A stretch of 64,000 nucleotides of DNA from Natronospira bacteriovora (GTDB lineage Bacteria; Pseudomonadota; Gammaproteobacteria; Natronospirales; Natronospiraceae): positions 147,030 through 211,029 of the forward strand of contig NZ_JAVDDT010000007.1 of assembly GCF_030848495.1 (NCBI RefSeq), written 5' to 3'. The position numbers and the translations under genes are program-made. A model generated the notes under the pieces. The model did no database searches. It was not told the DNA's origin and saw only the letters and a list, made by a program, of their open reading frames with translations. This document shows positions 42,675 through 52,378 of the stretch, one piece after another (the first letter of the stretch is position 1; each line of letters starts with the position of its first letter).

Positions 42675-44030
42675 TCAAACCTCATCCAGGCGCTCACGAA
42701 TGAGCGCATCCGCCCGTTCCATGTCCACCGCCTCGACGCTATCCACCCCTTCGGTCAGTTCATCCAGGATGCCCTGCTGAATCCGGCCCCGTGACTGGGC
42801 TTCGGCGTAGGGCAGGTGATGGAACATGACCATGGAGTAGCGGGGAATGAAACGGTTTGGATAGCGCTCCTCCAGTTTCCAGCCAAGTTCCTTCTGCAAC
42901 TTGAACTTGGGGTCGCGTACCGAATCGCGCATTTCCACGTAGTTTTCCAGAGCCATGTCGGCGATGGCATTGGCATTGGGCTGGCGGCGTTCTTCCGTGG
43001 CCGCGAAGGCCTGCTCCCAGTCACCGCTGAATTCATCCAGACAGCGGTCCAGCTCCAGGCAATCCTCGAAGGCGCAGTTCATCCCCTGGCCGTGGAAGGG
43101 CACGATGGCATGGGCCGCGTCCCCCAGCAGCAGGGCGAAGTCTTCCACCCGCCAGTGCGGGGTGCGCACCGTACCCAGCTTGCCCAGGGGATTCTCCCGA
43201 TAGGTGCCCACCAGCGCGGGCATCAGCGCCGTGGCATCTTGAAAGTTGTTCTCGAAAAAGCGACGGATGCGTTCGGGATCATCACCGAGTGAGGTGAAGG
43301 AAGGCTCACCCTCATGGGGCAGGAAGAGGGTGACGGTGAAACTGCCGTCCAGGTTCGGCAGGGCGATCAGCATGTAGCCCCCGCGTGGCCAGATGTGCAG
43401 GGCGCCACGTTCCATCTGCCAGTCGCCGTCCGCCGTGCCGGGAATGTTGAGTTCCTTGTAGCCGTGACCCAGCAGCTCCTCGCTCACGTCCATGCCGAGG
43501 TGTTCCTTCATGGCCTGGCGGGTCGGTGAGCCGGCGCCATCGGTGGCGATCAGGCGGTCGCATTCGAGCACCTGCTCTTCGCCACTGCTTTCATCCCGCA
43601 GATGAATGCGCCGTTGCCTGAAGTCCACCGATTCCAGGGCCTGATTGAAGTGAAAGTGCACCTGACCGGTCTCGTCGGCGGCATCCATCAGGCGCTTGTT
43701 CAGCTCGCCCCGGGAAACCGAATAGATCACTTCCTCCGGCCGCTTGCCGTAGGCCTGGAAATCGAGATTGCCCTGTTCGTCATGCAGCATCCGCCCTTCC
43801 ATGGGGATGAGCAGATCCTTGATCCGATCCATCACCCCGGCCCCTTCAAGACCCGCCATGCCGCGATTGGCCAGGGCCAGGTTGATGGAGCGCCCGGCCG
43901 AGATGGTCTCCCGCCGCATGTCCGGCCGCTTCTCGAACACCGTCACCTCATGACCCCGGCGCGCCAGATACACCGCCATCAGGGACCCGGCCAGACCGGC
44001 ACCAGCGATTACGATCCTTTCATTGCTCAT
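42675..44030 (-). CDS. kmo: Kynurenine 3-monooxygenase
   Basis: 451 residues. It has an N-terminal FAD motif (IVIAGAGLAGSLMAVYLARRGH), RSINLALANRG, the second FAD motif LLGDAAHAIVPFHGQGMNCAFEDC, and a C-terminal region with LPYAEAQSRG. It hydroxylates kynurenine in tryptophan degradation. ATG 44030 follows AAGGTGAG. kynU lies upstream in the same direction, but 500 bases of repeats separate them. Confidence 0.93.
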   Translation of the reverse strand: MSNERIVIAGAGLAGSLMAVYLARRGHEVTVFEKRPDMRRETISAGRSINLALANRGMAGLEGAGVMDRIKDLLIPMEGRMLHDEQGNLDFQAYGKRPEEVIYSVSRGELNKRLMDAADETGQVHFHFNQALESVDFRQRRIHLRDESSGEEQVLECDRLIATDGAGSPTRQAMKEHLGMDVSEELLGHGYKELNIPGTADGDWQMERGALHIWPRGGYMLIALPNLDGSFTVTLFLPHEGEPSFTSLGDDPERIRRFFENNFQDATALMPALVGTYRENPLGKLGTVRTPHWRVEDFALLLGDAAHAIVPFHGQGMNCAFEDCLELDRCLDEFSGDWEQAFAATEERRQPNANAIADMALENYVEMRDSVRDPKFKLQKELGWKLEERYPNRFIPRYSMVMFHHLPYAEAQSRGRIQQGILDELTEGVDSVEAVDMERADALIRERLDEV

Positions 44031-44232
44031 AACAAATCTCACCTTGAATGGGCACTTCGCCAGCTATTGCCTCGCTGTAGGCGCGGATTTATCCGCGCAA
44101 TGATCGCAGCTGCCGCTTGATCCTCTATTGGACAACCCTGCAGTGGGAGATGCACCTCGTGAAACAGGCCAACGTCGAATTCTGGCCATTACGCGGATGA
44201 TGGAGCCTCTTCCCGCTGCCTACGCCCACGCA

Positions 44233-44333
44233 GTTGGCACAGAGAGCGCCTGATTCAAGGCGCATTGCGCCGCACAGTAGCGCGGGCTACGGGCAAGCAA
44301 TGCAACGCCGAAGCAGGTGCTCTCTGTGCCAAC
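44233..44333. repeat. Hairpin element, covarying-stem family, copy 2
   Basis: The stem GTTGGCACAGAGAGC pairs exactly with GCTCTCTGTGCCAAC. Read on the minus strand, the core matches the 22321 copy (CTGCTTC, GCGTTGC, TTGCCCGTAGC, GCTACTGTGC, GCGCCTTGAATCAG), although the stem sequence differs. Confidence 0.8.
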
Positions 44334-44341
44334 CCGAAGGG

Positions 44342-44440
44342 CCAAGGGGATTTTCCCTCTCGACGTCGTTGCAGCTCGCTTATGTAGCACAGAGGCTACA
44401 CTACGCTCCCTGCGCCTCGCGAGAGAAAAAATCCCCTTGG
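44342..44440. repeat. Hairpin element, covarying-stem family, copy 3
   Basis: The stem CCAAGGGGATTTT pairs with AAAATCCCCTTGG, continued by CTCTCG/CGAGAG. The core retains CGTTGCA, GTAGC, GGCTACA and CTGCGCCT in the same order as the other copies, with a wholly different stem. Confidence 0.7.
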
Positions 44441-44528
44441 CTGCGTGTGCGTAAGCAACGGGAAGAGGCTCCTGCGCCTACAGGGGGTTATCGGAACCCG
44501 TCATGCCCCCTTCGGTGGTTCCCCTGTT

Positions 44529-45803
44529 TTAGCCCTTGATGGCTTTATCAAGCCGCCCCACGAAGTGATACAGGTCCTCGAAGCGGTTGTACAAGGGCAC
44601 CGGGGCGATGCGGATGACATCCGGGTAGCGCCAGTCGCAGATGACGCCGTTGTCTTCCAGTGCCTCGAACACCTGGCGCCCATCGCCCTGTTTGAGCCGC
44701 AGTGACAGCTGGCAGCCGCGCTCCTGCTCGTTTCGTGGTGTGATGACTTCGACTTCCTCGGCCAGGCGTTCGTCCAGCCAGGCCAGCAGGGTGTCGCTCA
44801 GCTTCAGGGATTTTTCCCGCAGCGCTTCCATGCCCACTTCATCGAAGATCTGCAGGGAGGCCAGCACCGGGGTCATGGACAGGATCGGCGGGTTGGAGAG
44901 CTGCCAGCCCTCGGCGCCCGCAATGGGATGAAACTCCGGGCCCATCCGGAAACGGCTGGATTTGTCGTGCCCCCACCAGCCGGCAAAGCGGGGCAGGGAC
45001 TCGTCCTCGGCATGGCGTTCATGCACGAAGCAGCCGGCGATCGCGCCGGGGCCACCATTGAGGTATTTATAGGAACACCAGGCGGCGAAGTCCACGCCCC
45101 AGTCATGCAGCTGAAGGGGAATGTTGCCGGCGGCGTGGGCCAGATCAAAACCGACCTTGGCCCCCTTGGCCTGGGCGGCCCGAGCAATGCCCGCCATGTC
45201 GAAGACCTGGCCGCTGTAATACTGCACGCCCGGGAGCAGCACCAGGGCGATGCGATGGCCCTCTTCCTCGATCAGGGCCATCAGGTCGTCCGGGCGAATA
45301 TTGGCCTCGCCCTCACGCGGGCCGATCTCGATCAGATCCCGCTCCGGATCGAAGCCGTGAAAGCGGATCTGGGAGGCCGCGGCGTGGCGATCCGAGGGAA
45401 AGGCCGGTTTCTCGATCAGGATGGCCGGGCGCTCGGCCGTGGGGCGGTAGAAGCTCACCATCATCAGGTGCAGATTCACCGTCAGGCTGTTCATCTGCAC
45501 CACTTCATGGGGTTTTGCCCCCACCAGGCGGGCGTTCAGCTCGGTGAAGTTCTCGTGATAGGGCATCCACGGCCGGCGGGCCTCGGTATGCCCCTGCACG
45601 CCCAGCCTGGCCCAGTCGTCCAGCTCTTCCTGCAGCATTTCCCGCACCCGCCGGGGCTGAAGCCCCAGAGAGTTGCCGGTGAAATACAGGCAGTCGGAGC
45701 CATCCGGGCCCGGTGGAATATGGAAGGCCGCCCGCCATTCGGCGAGCGGGTCGTCCCGGTCCAGGCGCCGGGCGGCGTCGAGAGAGAAGTCGAGGTTGTT
45801 CAT
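44529..45803 (-). CDS. kynU: Kynureninase
   Basis: 424 residues. It is a PLP enzyme with YFTGNSLGLQP near residue 40, FDLAHAAGNIPLQLHDW (PLP Asp and His) and the Schiff-base lysine in CSYKYLNGGPGA near residue 245. It cleaves (3-hydroxy)kynurenine to (3-hydroxy)anthranilate and alanine. With kmo it forms part of the kynurenine pathway. Confidence 0.96.
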   Translation of the reverse strand: MNNLDFSLDAARRLDRDDPLAEWRAAFHIPPGPDGSDCLYFTGNSLGLQPRRVREMLQEELDDWARLGVQGHTEARRPWMPYHENFTELNARLVGAKPHEVVQMNSLTVNLHLMMVSFYRPTAERPAILIEKPAFPSDRHAAASQIRFHGFDPERDLIEIGPREGEANIRPDDLMALIEEEGHRIALVLLPGVQYYSGQVFDMAGIARAAQAKGAKVGFDLAHAAGNIPLQLHDWGVDFAAWCSYKYLNGGPGAIAGCFVHERHAEDESLPRFAGWWGHDKSSRFRMGPEFHPIAGAEGWQLSNPPILSMTPVLASLQIFDEVGMEALREKSLKLSDTLLAWLDERLAEEVEVITPRNEQERGCQLSLRLKQGDGRQVFEALEDNGVICDWRYPDVIRIAPVPLYNRFEDLYHFVGRLDKAIKG

Positions 45804-45943
45804 GGCGGGCTATTGTACCGAAGCCTGCCGTTCGCGCATCTCCCGGCAGTGCCTTCAGCATGGAAGTTGGGCAAGCCGTGAACTAATCTGAATCAGGGGC
45901 TTGAGAAAAAGGGGGGGCCTTCCGGTTCTTGGGGAGAGTGGTG

Positions 45944-48550
45944 GTGCGGTATTTCCTGGTTTGCTTTTGGGCTCTGCCCGTTTTTTGCCTTTCTTCTTCG
46001 CTGTGGGCGGACGAGGCACGAGTCGTCCGTCTGGGTGGAGACTATGGCTACCCCCCTTACGAGTACCTTGACGACAACGGCAAGGCAGAGGGCTTCAATG
46101 TCGCCCTGGTTCAGGCCATCGCCGAGCGGGAGGGCTGGAATCTGGAGGTTGATCTGGGGCCCTGGGAGCTGCGCCGTCGCGGCATTGAATCGGGTGATAT
46201 TGATATCCTTCCCATGTTCGTGTCCGAACGTCGCACGGCGGAAGTGGATTTTGCCACACCCCATGTCATGGTTTACCACGAGCTCTTCGTGCCCCGCGGT
46301 CAGACGGGAATTGACTCCTTTGATGACCTGGCTGGCCGAGAGGTCATCGTTCAGCGTGCCGCCTATGCCCACGATGTGATTCAGGATGCCGATCTGGGGA
46401 TATACCCCGTCCTGGTGGAAACCGAGCGGGATGCCATTCGCCTGCTCGCCAGCGGGCGTTATGACGCTGCCCTGGTGAGCCAGATCGGCGGTCGCCAGGT
46501 CTTGCGGGAACTGGGTTTCGAGAATCTGACGACCACCGGGCCACCCATACTTCCGGTGGAATATGCACTGGCGGTCAGGCGCGGGAATACGGAGATGCTC
46601 GACCTCCTGAACGAAAATATCGCTGCCCTGCGTGCCAGTGGTCAATTCAATCGCCTTTATGACCAGTGGCTGGGGCCCCCATCGGGGCCCGGCTGGGGTG
46701 ACGTGTTGCGGTATCTGGGCTGGCTCATGGCGTTGATGGTGATGCTTGGCCTGATGACCCTGGTCTGGATCACATCCCTGCGTCGCCAGGTGGCTCAGCG
46801 TACCCGTGAACTGCAGCGGGAGCTCAAGACAAGGCAGGCCACCGAGCGGGCGCTGCGGGAAAGCGAGGCGGATGCACGGGCAACGTTCGAACACGCCGGT
46901 GCGGGCATTGCACGCCTGGGCCTTGACGGTGAACTTCTCTCCGTCAACGGCCGATTGTGCGCCATGCTGGGCCTGACCCGGGATGACATTGAGGGGCAAG
47001 TCCTGTCTGCAGTGACACATGAGTCGGATCTGGAGCGGCTTGAAGGACGCATGGAAGAGTGCCTTGCACAGCAAAACGCCGTGTTTCAGCTTGAGCTTCG
47101 CCTTCAGCATCGGGACGGTCAATCGGTCTGGGTGACGGCAACCCTTACCCTCGTTCGTGGCACGGACGGAGAGCCACGACATTTCATATTGATTGCCCAG
47201 GATCTCACGGAAGTACGCGAACTGGCGGAGGAGCTGGACTATCACAGTCGTCATGACCGGCTTACCGGTCTGCTCAATCGAACCGATTTCGAGCGTCAAT
47301 TGGCCCGGCTGATCGAGAGCAGCCGCCAGGAAGGTCGTGAACATGCACTTTTTCACCTGGATATCGATCAGTTCAAACTGATCAATGAAACCACGGATCA
47401 CGCCACCGGCGATGACCTGCTGCGTCAGATAGCATTGCGAATGCGAATGATGCTGGGCAGCAGTGAACGGATTGCCCGTCTTGGCGGGGATGAGTTCGCG
47501 GTGCTGTTACCGGACACTGACCCGGATCAGGCCAATCGGGTTGCGGAGACGCTGCGCCGTGGTGTGGAGCGAATGGAGTTTCGTATTGCGGAGGGCGTGT
47601 ATCGCGTGACCACCAGTATCGGGCTGGTCTCCATCCGGCCAGACGCAGTCAGCGCCGGTGATGTGCTGAAACAGGGTGATGCCGCCTGCTATGCGGCAAA
47701 GGACGAAGGCCGTAATCGGATTCATGTCTATGAGGCCGATGATGACCGATTGCTGGAGCGTCATGGTGAAATGCGGTGGGCCAAGCAGGTGTTGGCGGCG
47801 CTGGAAGAAGATCGCTTCGAACTTCATTATCAGACCATTCAATGCGTGGGAGACCCCGAGCGGCTGTGCCTGGAGGTTCTCCTGCGGATGCTTTCCCCGG
47901 AAGGAGAGCGAATTTCAGCCGGATTGTTCATGCCGGCGGCAGAACGCTACTCCGTAGCCAATCGTGTGGATCGGTGGGTCGTCGACCATGTGCTCGATTG
48001 GGTCAAGGCCAACCCGGGCACCATGGAGAGTATCTCCCTGTTCACCGTCAACCTGTCCGGACGCAGCCTGGGTGATGAAGCTTTTCTGGACAGGCTTTCA
48101 CGTCGGGTCAGGGAAACCGGTGTGCCCACCGAAAAGCTCTGTTTCGAGATTACCGAGACCGCCGCGATTGCCAACCTGTCCACCGCCAGTGGCGCCATTC
48201 GGCGACTGCGCGAACTGGGCTGTCGCTTTGCTCTGGACGACTTCGGTATCGGGCAGTCCTCCATGGCCTATCTCAAGCATTTGCCCGCCGATTTCCTGAA
48301 GATTGATGGCAGTTTCGTCCGCGACATTCTTGATGACCCCAGGGATCGGGCAATGGTGGCCGAGATCAATGACCTGGGCCACATCATGGGCAAGCAGACC
48401 ATCGCGGAGCATGTGGAGAACGACGCTATTCTGGCTGAGCTTCGAAGCATGAATGTCGACATGGTCCAGGGCTACGGAATCAGCCGACCGCAACCACTCA
48501 GCCAGTTGACGCTGAACGCCGAGGGCAGACGGAAGCAGCGGGGGTTGTAA
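45944..48550 (+). CDS. Periplasmic-sensor GGDEF-EAL cyclic-di-GMP protein
   Basis: About 868 residues. In order: signal/TM; a family-3 solute-binding domain (GYPPYEYLDDNGKAEGFNV); a TM helix near residue 270; a PAS domain (ATFEHAGAGIARLGLDGELL); GGDEF with RLGGDEFAVLL intact; and EAL with the variant LEVLLRM plus conserved NLSG, EITET, DDFGIG, LKIDGSFV and AEHVE residues. Both synthesis and hydrolysis of c-di-GMP look possible. GTG 45944 was chosen because GGGGAGAG lies just upstream; two adjacent GTGs are alternatives. Confidence 0.9.
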   Translation: MRYFLVCFWALPVFCLSSSLWADEARVVRLGGDYGYPPYEYLDDNGKAEGFNVALVQAIAEREGWNLEVDLGPWELRRRGIESGDIDILPMFVSERRTAEVDFATPHVMVYHELFVPRGQTGIDSFDDLAGREVIVQRAAYAHDVIQDADLGIYPVLVETERDAIRLLASGRYDAALVSQIGGRQVLRELGFENLTTTGPPILPVEYALAVRRGNTEMLDLLNENIAALRASGQFNRLYDQWLGPPSGPGWGDVLRYLGWLMALMVMLGLMTLVWITSLRRQVAQRTRELQRELKTRQATERALRESEADARATFEHAGAGIARLGLDGELLSVNGRLCAMLGLTRDDIEGQVLSAVTHESDLERLEGRMEECLAQQNAVFQLELRLQHRDGQSVWVTATLTLVRGTDGEPRHFILIAQDLTEVRELAEELDYHSRHDRLTGLLNRTDFERQLARLIESSRQEGREHALFHLDIDQFKLINETTDHATGDDLLRQIALRMRMMLGSSERIARLGGDEFAVLLPDTDPDQANRVAETLRRGVERMEFRIAEGVYRVTTSIGLVSIRPDAVSAGDVLKQGDAACYAAKDEGRNRIHVYEADDDRLLERHGEMRWAKQVLAALEEDRFELHYQTIQCVGDPERLCLEVLLRMLSPEGERISAGLFMPAAERYSVANRVDRWVVDHVLDWVKANPGTMESISLFTVNLSGRSLGDEAFLDRLSRRVRETGVPTEKLCFEITETAAIANLSTASGAIRRLRELGCRFALDDFGIGQSSMAYLKHLPADFLKIDGSFVRDILDDPRDRAMVAEINDLGHIMGKQTIAEHVENDAILAELRSMNVDMVQGYGISRPQPLSQLTLNAEGRRKQRGL

Positions 48551-48631
48551 GCCCCTCGCCTGGTAACGCTCAATCGCCAGCGCATATCCGGTAAAGTGGC
48601 CGGGAAGCGGACTACCTGGGAGAACCGATCC

Positions 48632-49609
48632 ATGACTGGCAAGGGGCGTCACGGAAAGAGCGAGCGGGTGCAGCTCAAGCGCCTGCTGAAACTGGCCGAG
48701 GGCTTGCCACCGCTGACCATGGCGGTCGTGCATCCCGTGGATGAGGAAAGCCTGCGTGGTGCGCTGGAGGCCCGTGATCAGGGTCTGATTCAACCGGTGC
48801 TGGTGGGGCCTGGCCATCGCATTCGCCGTTGCGCGGAAGAGGCGGGTGTCAGCCTGGCCGACGTTGCCATCGAGGAAACAGAGCACAGCCATGGTGCGGC
48901 CGAGCGGGCAGCCGCCATGGCCAGAGAGGGCGAGGTGGATGCCCTCATGAAAGGCTCATTGCATACTCGCGAGTTCATGGGGGCCATCGTGCCGCGTGAT
49001 GCCGGTTTGCGTACCGGACGACGCATGAGCCATGTCTGGGTGATGGATGTACCCAGCTATCCACGGCCTTTGCTCATCACGGATTCGGCCATCAACATCC
49101 GCCCCGATCTCATGACCAAGGCCGACATCATCCAGAATGCCATTGAACTGTCCGAGGCCATGGGCACGGACCGGCCACGCGTGGCCATCATCTCAGCCAC
49201 CGAGGAGGTCAATCCGGCCCTGCAATCCACCGTGGATGCGGCAGCCCTGTGCAAGATGGCCGAGCGCGGTCAGATTCGTGGCGGTCGACTGGACGGCCCA
49301 CTGGCCTTCGATAATGCCATTTCCGAAGAGGCGGCCAGCGCCAAGGGGATTGGCGGCGACGTTGCCGGCCGGGCCGATATTCTGCTGGCGCCGGATGTGG
49401 AGTCGGCCAATATGCTGGGCAAGCAACTCCATTACCTGGCGGGGGCCGAGGCGGCCGGGATCGTTCTCGGTGCACGCGTCCCCCTGGTTCTCACCAGCCG
49501 GGCCGATGACCGTTTCTCACGCATGGCCGCCTGTGCCATCGCCCAGCTCATGGTGAAAGCCGCCAAGGATCGTCGTGAACAGGCGATGCGGGAGCAGCGC
49601 GAATCATGA
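48632..49609 (+). CDS. pta: Phosphate acetyl/butyryltransferase
   Basis: 325 residues of the short PTA/PTB type. Motifs include ALMKGSLHTREFMGAI, ITDSAINIRPDL, GRLDGPLAFDNAIS and APDVESANMLGKQL. It converts acyl-CoA and phosphate to acyl phosphate. ATG 48632 follows GGGAGAA. It overlaps ackA by four bases, so the two are coupled. Confidence 0.9.
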   Translation: MTGKGRHGKSERVQLKRLLKLAEGLPPLTMAVVHPVDEESLRGALEARDQGLIQPVLVGPGHRIRRCAEEAGVSLADVAIEETEHSHGAAERAAAMAREGEVDALMKGSLHTREFMGAIVPRDAGLRTGRRMSHVWVMDVPSYPRPLLITDSAINIRPDLMTKADIIQNAIELSEAMGTDRPRVAIISATEEVNPALQSTVDAAALCKMAERGQIRGGRLDGPLAFDNAISEEAASAKGIGGDVAGRADILLAPDVESANMLGKQLHYLAGAEAAGIVLGARVPLVLTSRADDRFSRMAACAIAQLMVKAAKDRREQAMREQRES

Positions 49610-50787
49610 GCGAAGACCGTCTGCTGGTGCTCAATGCCGGTTCGTCCAGCATCAAGTTTGCCGTGTATCCCATGGATGGCGAGTCCCCCTTGTGGCGAGG
49701 GCAGGCGGATGGGCTGGGCGGGAACAGCGCCCGTCTGCACATCAGCGATGGCAAGGACACCAACGATGAAACATTGACCCTGGATAGGGGTGATCACGCC
49801 GAGGCCCTGCAGCGGCTCCTGGACTGGCTTGACGCCAATGTCGGACACCGCTCCCTGCGCGCCGTGGGACATCGTGTGGTTCATGGCGGGACACGGCACA
49901 GCGAACCACTCATCCTTGACGCCGACCGCCTGGAGGAGCTGGATGATCTTTCAGGTCTGGCGCCACTTCACCAGCCGCACAACCTGGCCGCTGCGCGTCA
50001 CCTCATGCAGCGGCGCCCCGACTTGCCCCAGGTGGCCTGTTTCGATACGGCCTTCCATCGCAGCCAGCCCTGGGTGGCACAGCAGTTCGCCCTGCCGGGG
50101 GAGTGGCAGGAGCGCGGCGTGTTGCGATATGGCTTTCACGGACTTTCCTACGAGTACATCGCCGGCCGGTTGAGAGAGGAAGATCCGGTTCTGGCCAGGG
50201 GCCGGGTGGTGGTCGCCCATCTTGGCAATGGTGCCAGTCTCTGCGGGATGAAGGATGGTCGGAGTCAGGCCACCAGCATGGGTTTCACGGCACTGGATGG
50301 CCTGCCCATGGGGCAGCGTTGCGGCGCCCTGGATCCGGGGGTAGTGCTCTACCTCATTCAACAGCAGGGAATGAGCGTGGAGGCGGTGCAGGATCTTCTA
50401 TACCACCGTTCCGGCCTGCTCGGCATGTCCGGCATCAGCCATGACATGCGCGAACTTCTCGCCAGCGGCGAGGCATCCGCCGCCCGTGCCGTGGACGTGT
50501 TCTGCTACCGGGCGGCCCGGGAAATCGCCTCCCTGGCCGCGGCCCTGGGCGGGCTGGACGGACTGGTCTTCACCGCCGGCATTGGCGAGAACTGCGCGCC
50601 GGTGCGCCGGGCCATCGTCGAGTACCTGGCCTGGCTGGATTTCGACCTCGATGAGCCGGCCAAGGAGACCAATGCCGCCCGTATTCACTCCAGCGGCAGC
50701 CGGCCCGTTTACGTCTTGCCTACCGACGAGCAGGCCGTCATCGCGCGCCACACTCGCCACCTGCTGACGACGAATCCGTCGGGGTGA
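49606..50787 (+). CDS. ackA: Acetate kinase
   Basis: 393 residues with LVLNAGSSSIKFAVY at the N-terminus, CFDTAFHRSQP, VVAHLGNGASLCGM and GLVFTAGIGENCAPVRR near the end. It makes ATP and acetate from acetyl phosphate. It is coupled to pta. With only the short PTA present, the pair may serve acetate overflow or uptake. Confidence 0.95.
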   Translation: MSEDRLLVLNAGSSSIKFAVYPMDGESPLWRGQADGLGGNSARLHISDGKDTNDETLTLDRGDHAEALQRLLDWLDANVGHRSLRAVGHRVVHGGTRHSEPLILDADRLEELDDLSGLAPLHQPHNLAAARHLMQRRPDLPQVACFDTAFHRSQPWVAQQFALPGEWQERGVLRYGFHGLSYEYIAGRLREEDPVLARGRVVVAHLGNGASLCGMKDGRSQATSMGFTALDGLPMGQRCGALDPGVVLYLIQQQGMSVEAVQDLLYHRSGLLGMSGISHDMRELLASGEASAARAVDVFCYRAAREIASLAAALGGLDGLVFTAGIGENCAPVRRAIVEYLAWLDFDLDEPAKETNAARIHSSGSRPVYVLPTDEQAVIARHTRHLLTTNPSG

Positions 50788-50800
50788 TGCCAGCCGGCAA

Positions 50801-51203
50801 TCAGCGCAGCTCGAAGAATGCGCTGTAGTTGCCACCGGCCATGCCATCACCATCGCCGTCCAGCGCATCGCCGTGGCGACCGCTGACACCATGAGCCGGG
50901 TCACCGATCACGCGCAGTTCATAGTGGCCGGCCTGCCATTCGGCATGCGGCAGCGCGAGTGCCACCGTCGTCGCCGGAGCAAGGCGGGTGATTCGAACAG
51001 TCGCCTTGTCCATCAATTGCATGACTTCCGGTGTGGTGTCTGTTTCAGTCAGGCGAAACAGCTGGATGGATTGCCCGTGCAGGCGGCTGGCATCCATTTC
51101 CCGGTCGAACTGCAGGAGTAACCACCCAGGCCGTCATCGAGATCGCCAGCAGTGTGATCGGCAACAGCAGGGCAGGTCGAAACGAGGGGTGTATGCGGAA
51201 CAC
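50801..51203 (-). pseudogene. Frameshifted paralogue of the 52375-53232 lipoprotein C-terminal domain
   Basis: GTG 51203 has a strong GGGGAGGT eight bases upstream and encodes a hydrophobic leader (ALLLPITLLAISMTAWVV), but this frame stops at 51045. In another frame, from about 51130, LLQFDREMDASRLHG through AFFELR at 50801 is homologous to LILQFDQEMDASLIHE through TTFELSMEP of the neighbour. The two parts need a frame change near 51110-51130. Either a small decayed gene or a sequence error. Confidence 0.7.
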
Positions 51204-51259
51204 GATGGTTACCTCCCCGCCCGACAGGGGCGGTCCATGCGGCCATCGCTCTCCCTGGT

Positions 51260-52378
51260 TCAGAAGAAACTGTGGAACTGCAGGAAGTATCGGGAGCGAT
51301 TGTGTAAGTCGATCTCCGAAGGCCCATCATGGAGACGGGCGCCCAGCCGCAACTGCACAAAGGGAATGGGTGCGCACTCCCACACCAGGCTGTAGCGATT
51401 CCGATCATTACCCCTCGCGTCCACATCCGGATCCAGATACTCCAGCGTGAGCTTCAGGTTGTGTCCCTGCCGGACTAGCCAGTTCGCCTCCACCAGGCCA
51501 AGCCATTGGCGCAGGGTGTCGTCAGCCAGATTGTCGTCACGGATATGGTTGATCTCGGCCAGCCAGGCGATGGACCCCGTACGCAGCCCCGCAAATGCAT
51601 TCTGCATCCAGCGTGTGCCATCATCGCCATGATTGCTGTTGAGACTGCCGCCGGCACGCCACCGCTCACGCACATGCTCCGCACGCAGACTGAGCTGCTT
51701 GCCTCGCCGGGCATCACTGCCCTCGGAGACAGTGCTCTGGATGCTCCAGCGGCGGGGTTCCCATCCCACCGAGACCGCGGCCTGGGGTGTATTGAAATTG
51801 ATGCCGGGGGTCTGGCGCACGAAAGCCGAGTCATCTTCCAGGCGCAGACCATAGGGCAGATACATTTGCCCCGCCGTCACGTGCCATTCCCGGTTGGCAA
51901 GACGATAGCGGCCAAAGGCTTCCTGATTGCTGCTACCCCCCGGCCCCATGCGCTGGTCGATATAGATTTCAAGACGATCGGGCAGGGGGCTCAGCTGAAG
52001 ATACAGGCGGGTTTCCTCGTGCTCGAAGGCAAAGCCACTTTCCTGATTGGGTATTTCGTCGTAAACGGCATTGGCGCGCAGATTGGCGCCAATGGCGGCA
52101 TAGGCATTCAACATCCCGGTCCAGGGGCCTTCGCGCGTCTCGATCTGTCTGGCCGGCAGGCTGTTCTGGGCCCAGATGTTGCCGTAGGTGTTGCGCATGC
52201 CACCGCCGGCAGGGTTGACGTGACAATTGGCGCATTTCATTCCGGTTTGCACGGCAATCCAGGGTTCGGCACCCAACGGTGGAGCCGACAGCAGCGCCAG
52301 GCAGAACAGTATGAGGAGCAAATAGCTGCGGGCGCCAGATTCTCTCCTGCTTCCCAGTGAGCAGCTACGGGCGTTCAC
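51260..52378 (-). CDS. Outer-membrane barrel with an N-terminal heme-c motif
   Basis: 372 residues with a signal peptide (YLLLILFCLALLSAPPLGA), then KCANCHVNPAGGG, a CxxCH heme-attachment site, at about residue 48. The rest is strand-rich with a terminal aromatic run (RSRYFLQFHSFF), as in outer-membrane barrels. The GTG start overlaps the stop of the upstream lipoprotein by four bases. An electron-transfer or redox-sensing conduit is plausible; I cannot name the family. Confidence 0.75.
   Translation of the reverse strand: MNARSCSLGSRRESGARSYLLLILFCLALLSAPPLGAEPWIAVQTGMKCANCHVNPAGGGMRNTYGNIWAQNSLPARQIETREGPWTGMLNAYAAIGANLRANAVYDEIPNQESGFAFEHEETRLYLQLSPLPDRLEIYIDQRMGPGGSSNQEAFGRYRLANREWHVTAGQMYLPYGLRLEDDSAFVRQTPGINFNTPQAAVSVGWEPRRWSIQSTVSEGSDARRGKQLSLRAEHVRERWRAGGSLNSNHGDDGTRWMQNAFAGLRTGSIAWLAEINHIRDDNLADDTLRQWLGLVEANWLVRQGHNLKLTLEYLDPDVDARGNDRNRYSLVWECAPIPFVQLRLGARLHDGPSEIDLHNRSRYFLQFHSFF

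Larger units (their letters stand above)
44076..44483. repeat. Composite intergenic repeat between kynU and kmo
   Basis: A REP half (44076-44102) begins a BIME-like centre matching 42520-42603. The second REP half is broken after ACGCGGATGA at 44191-44200, and its end resumes as GCGCCTACAGG at about 44474. The inserted block is bounded by the exact pair GGAGCCTCTTCCCG (44202) and its complement (44459-44472), and holds two further hairpins. No gene was seen in this 480-base gap. Confidence 0.8.
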
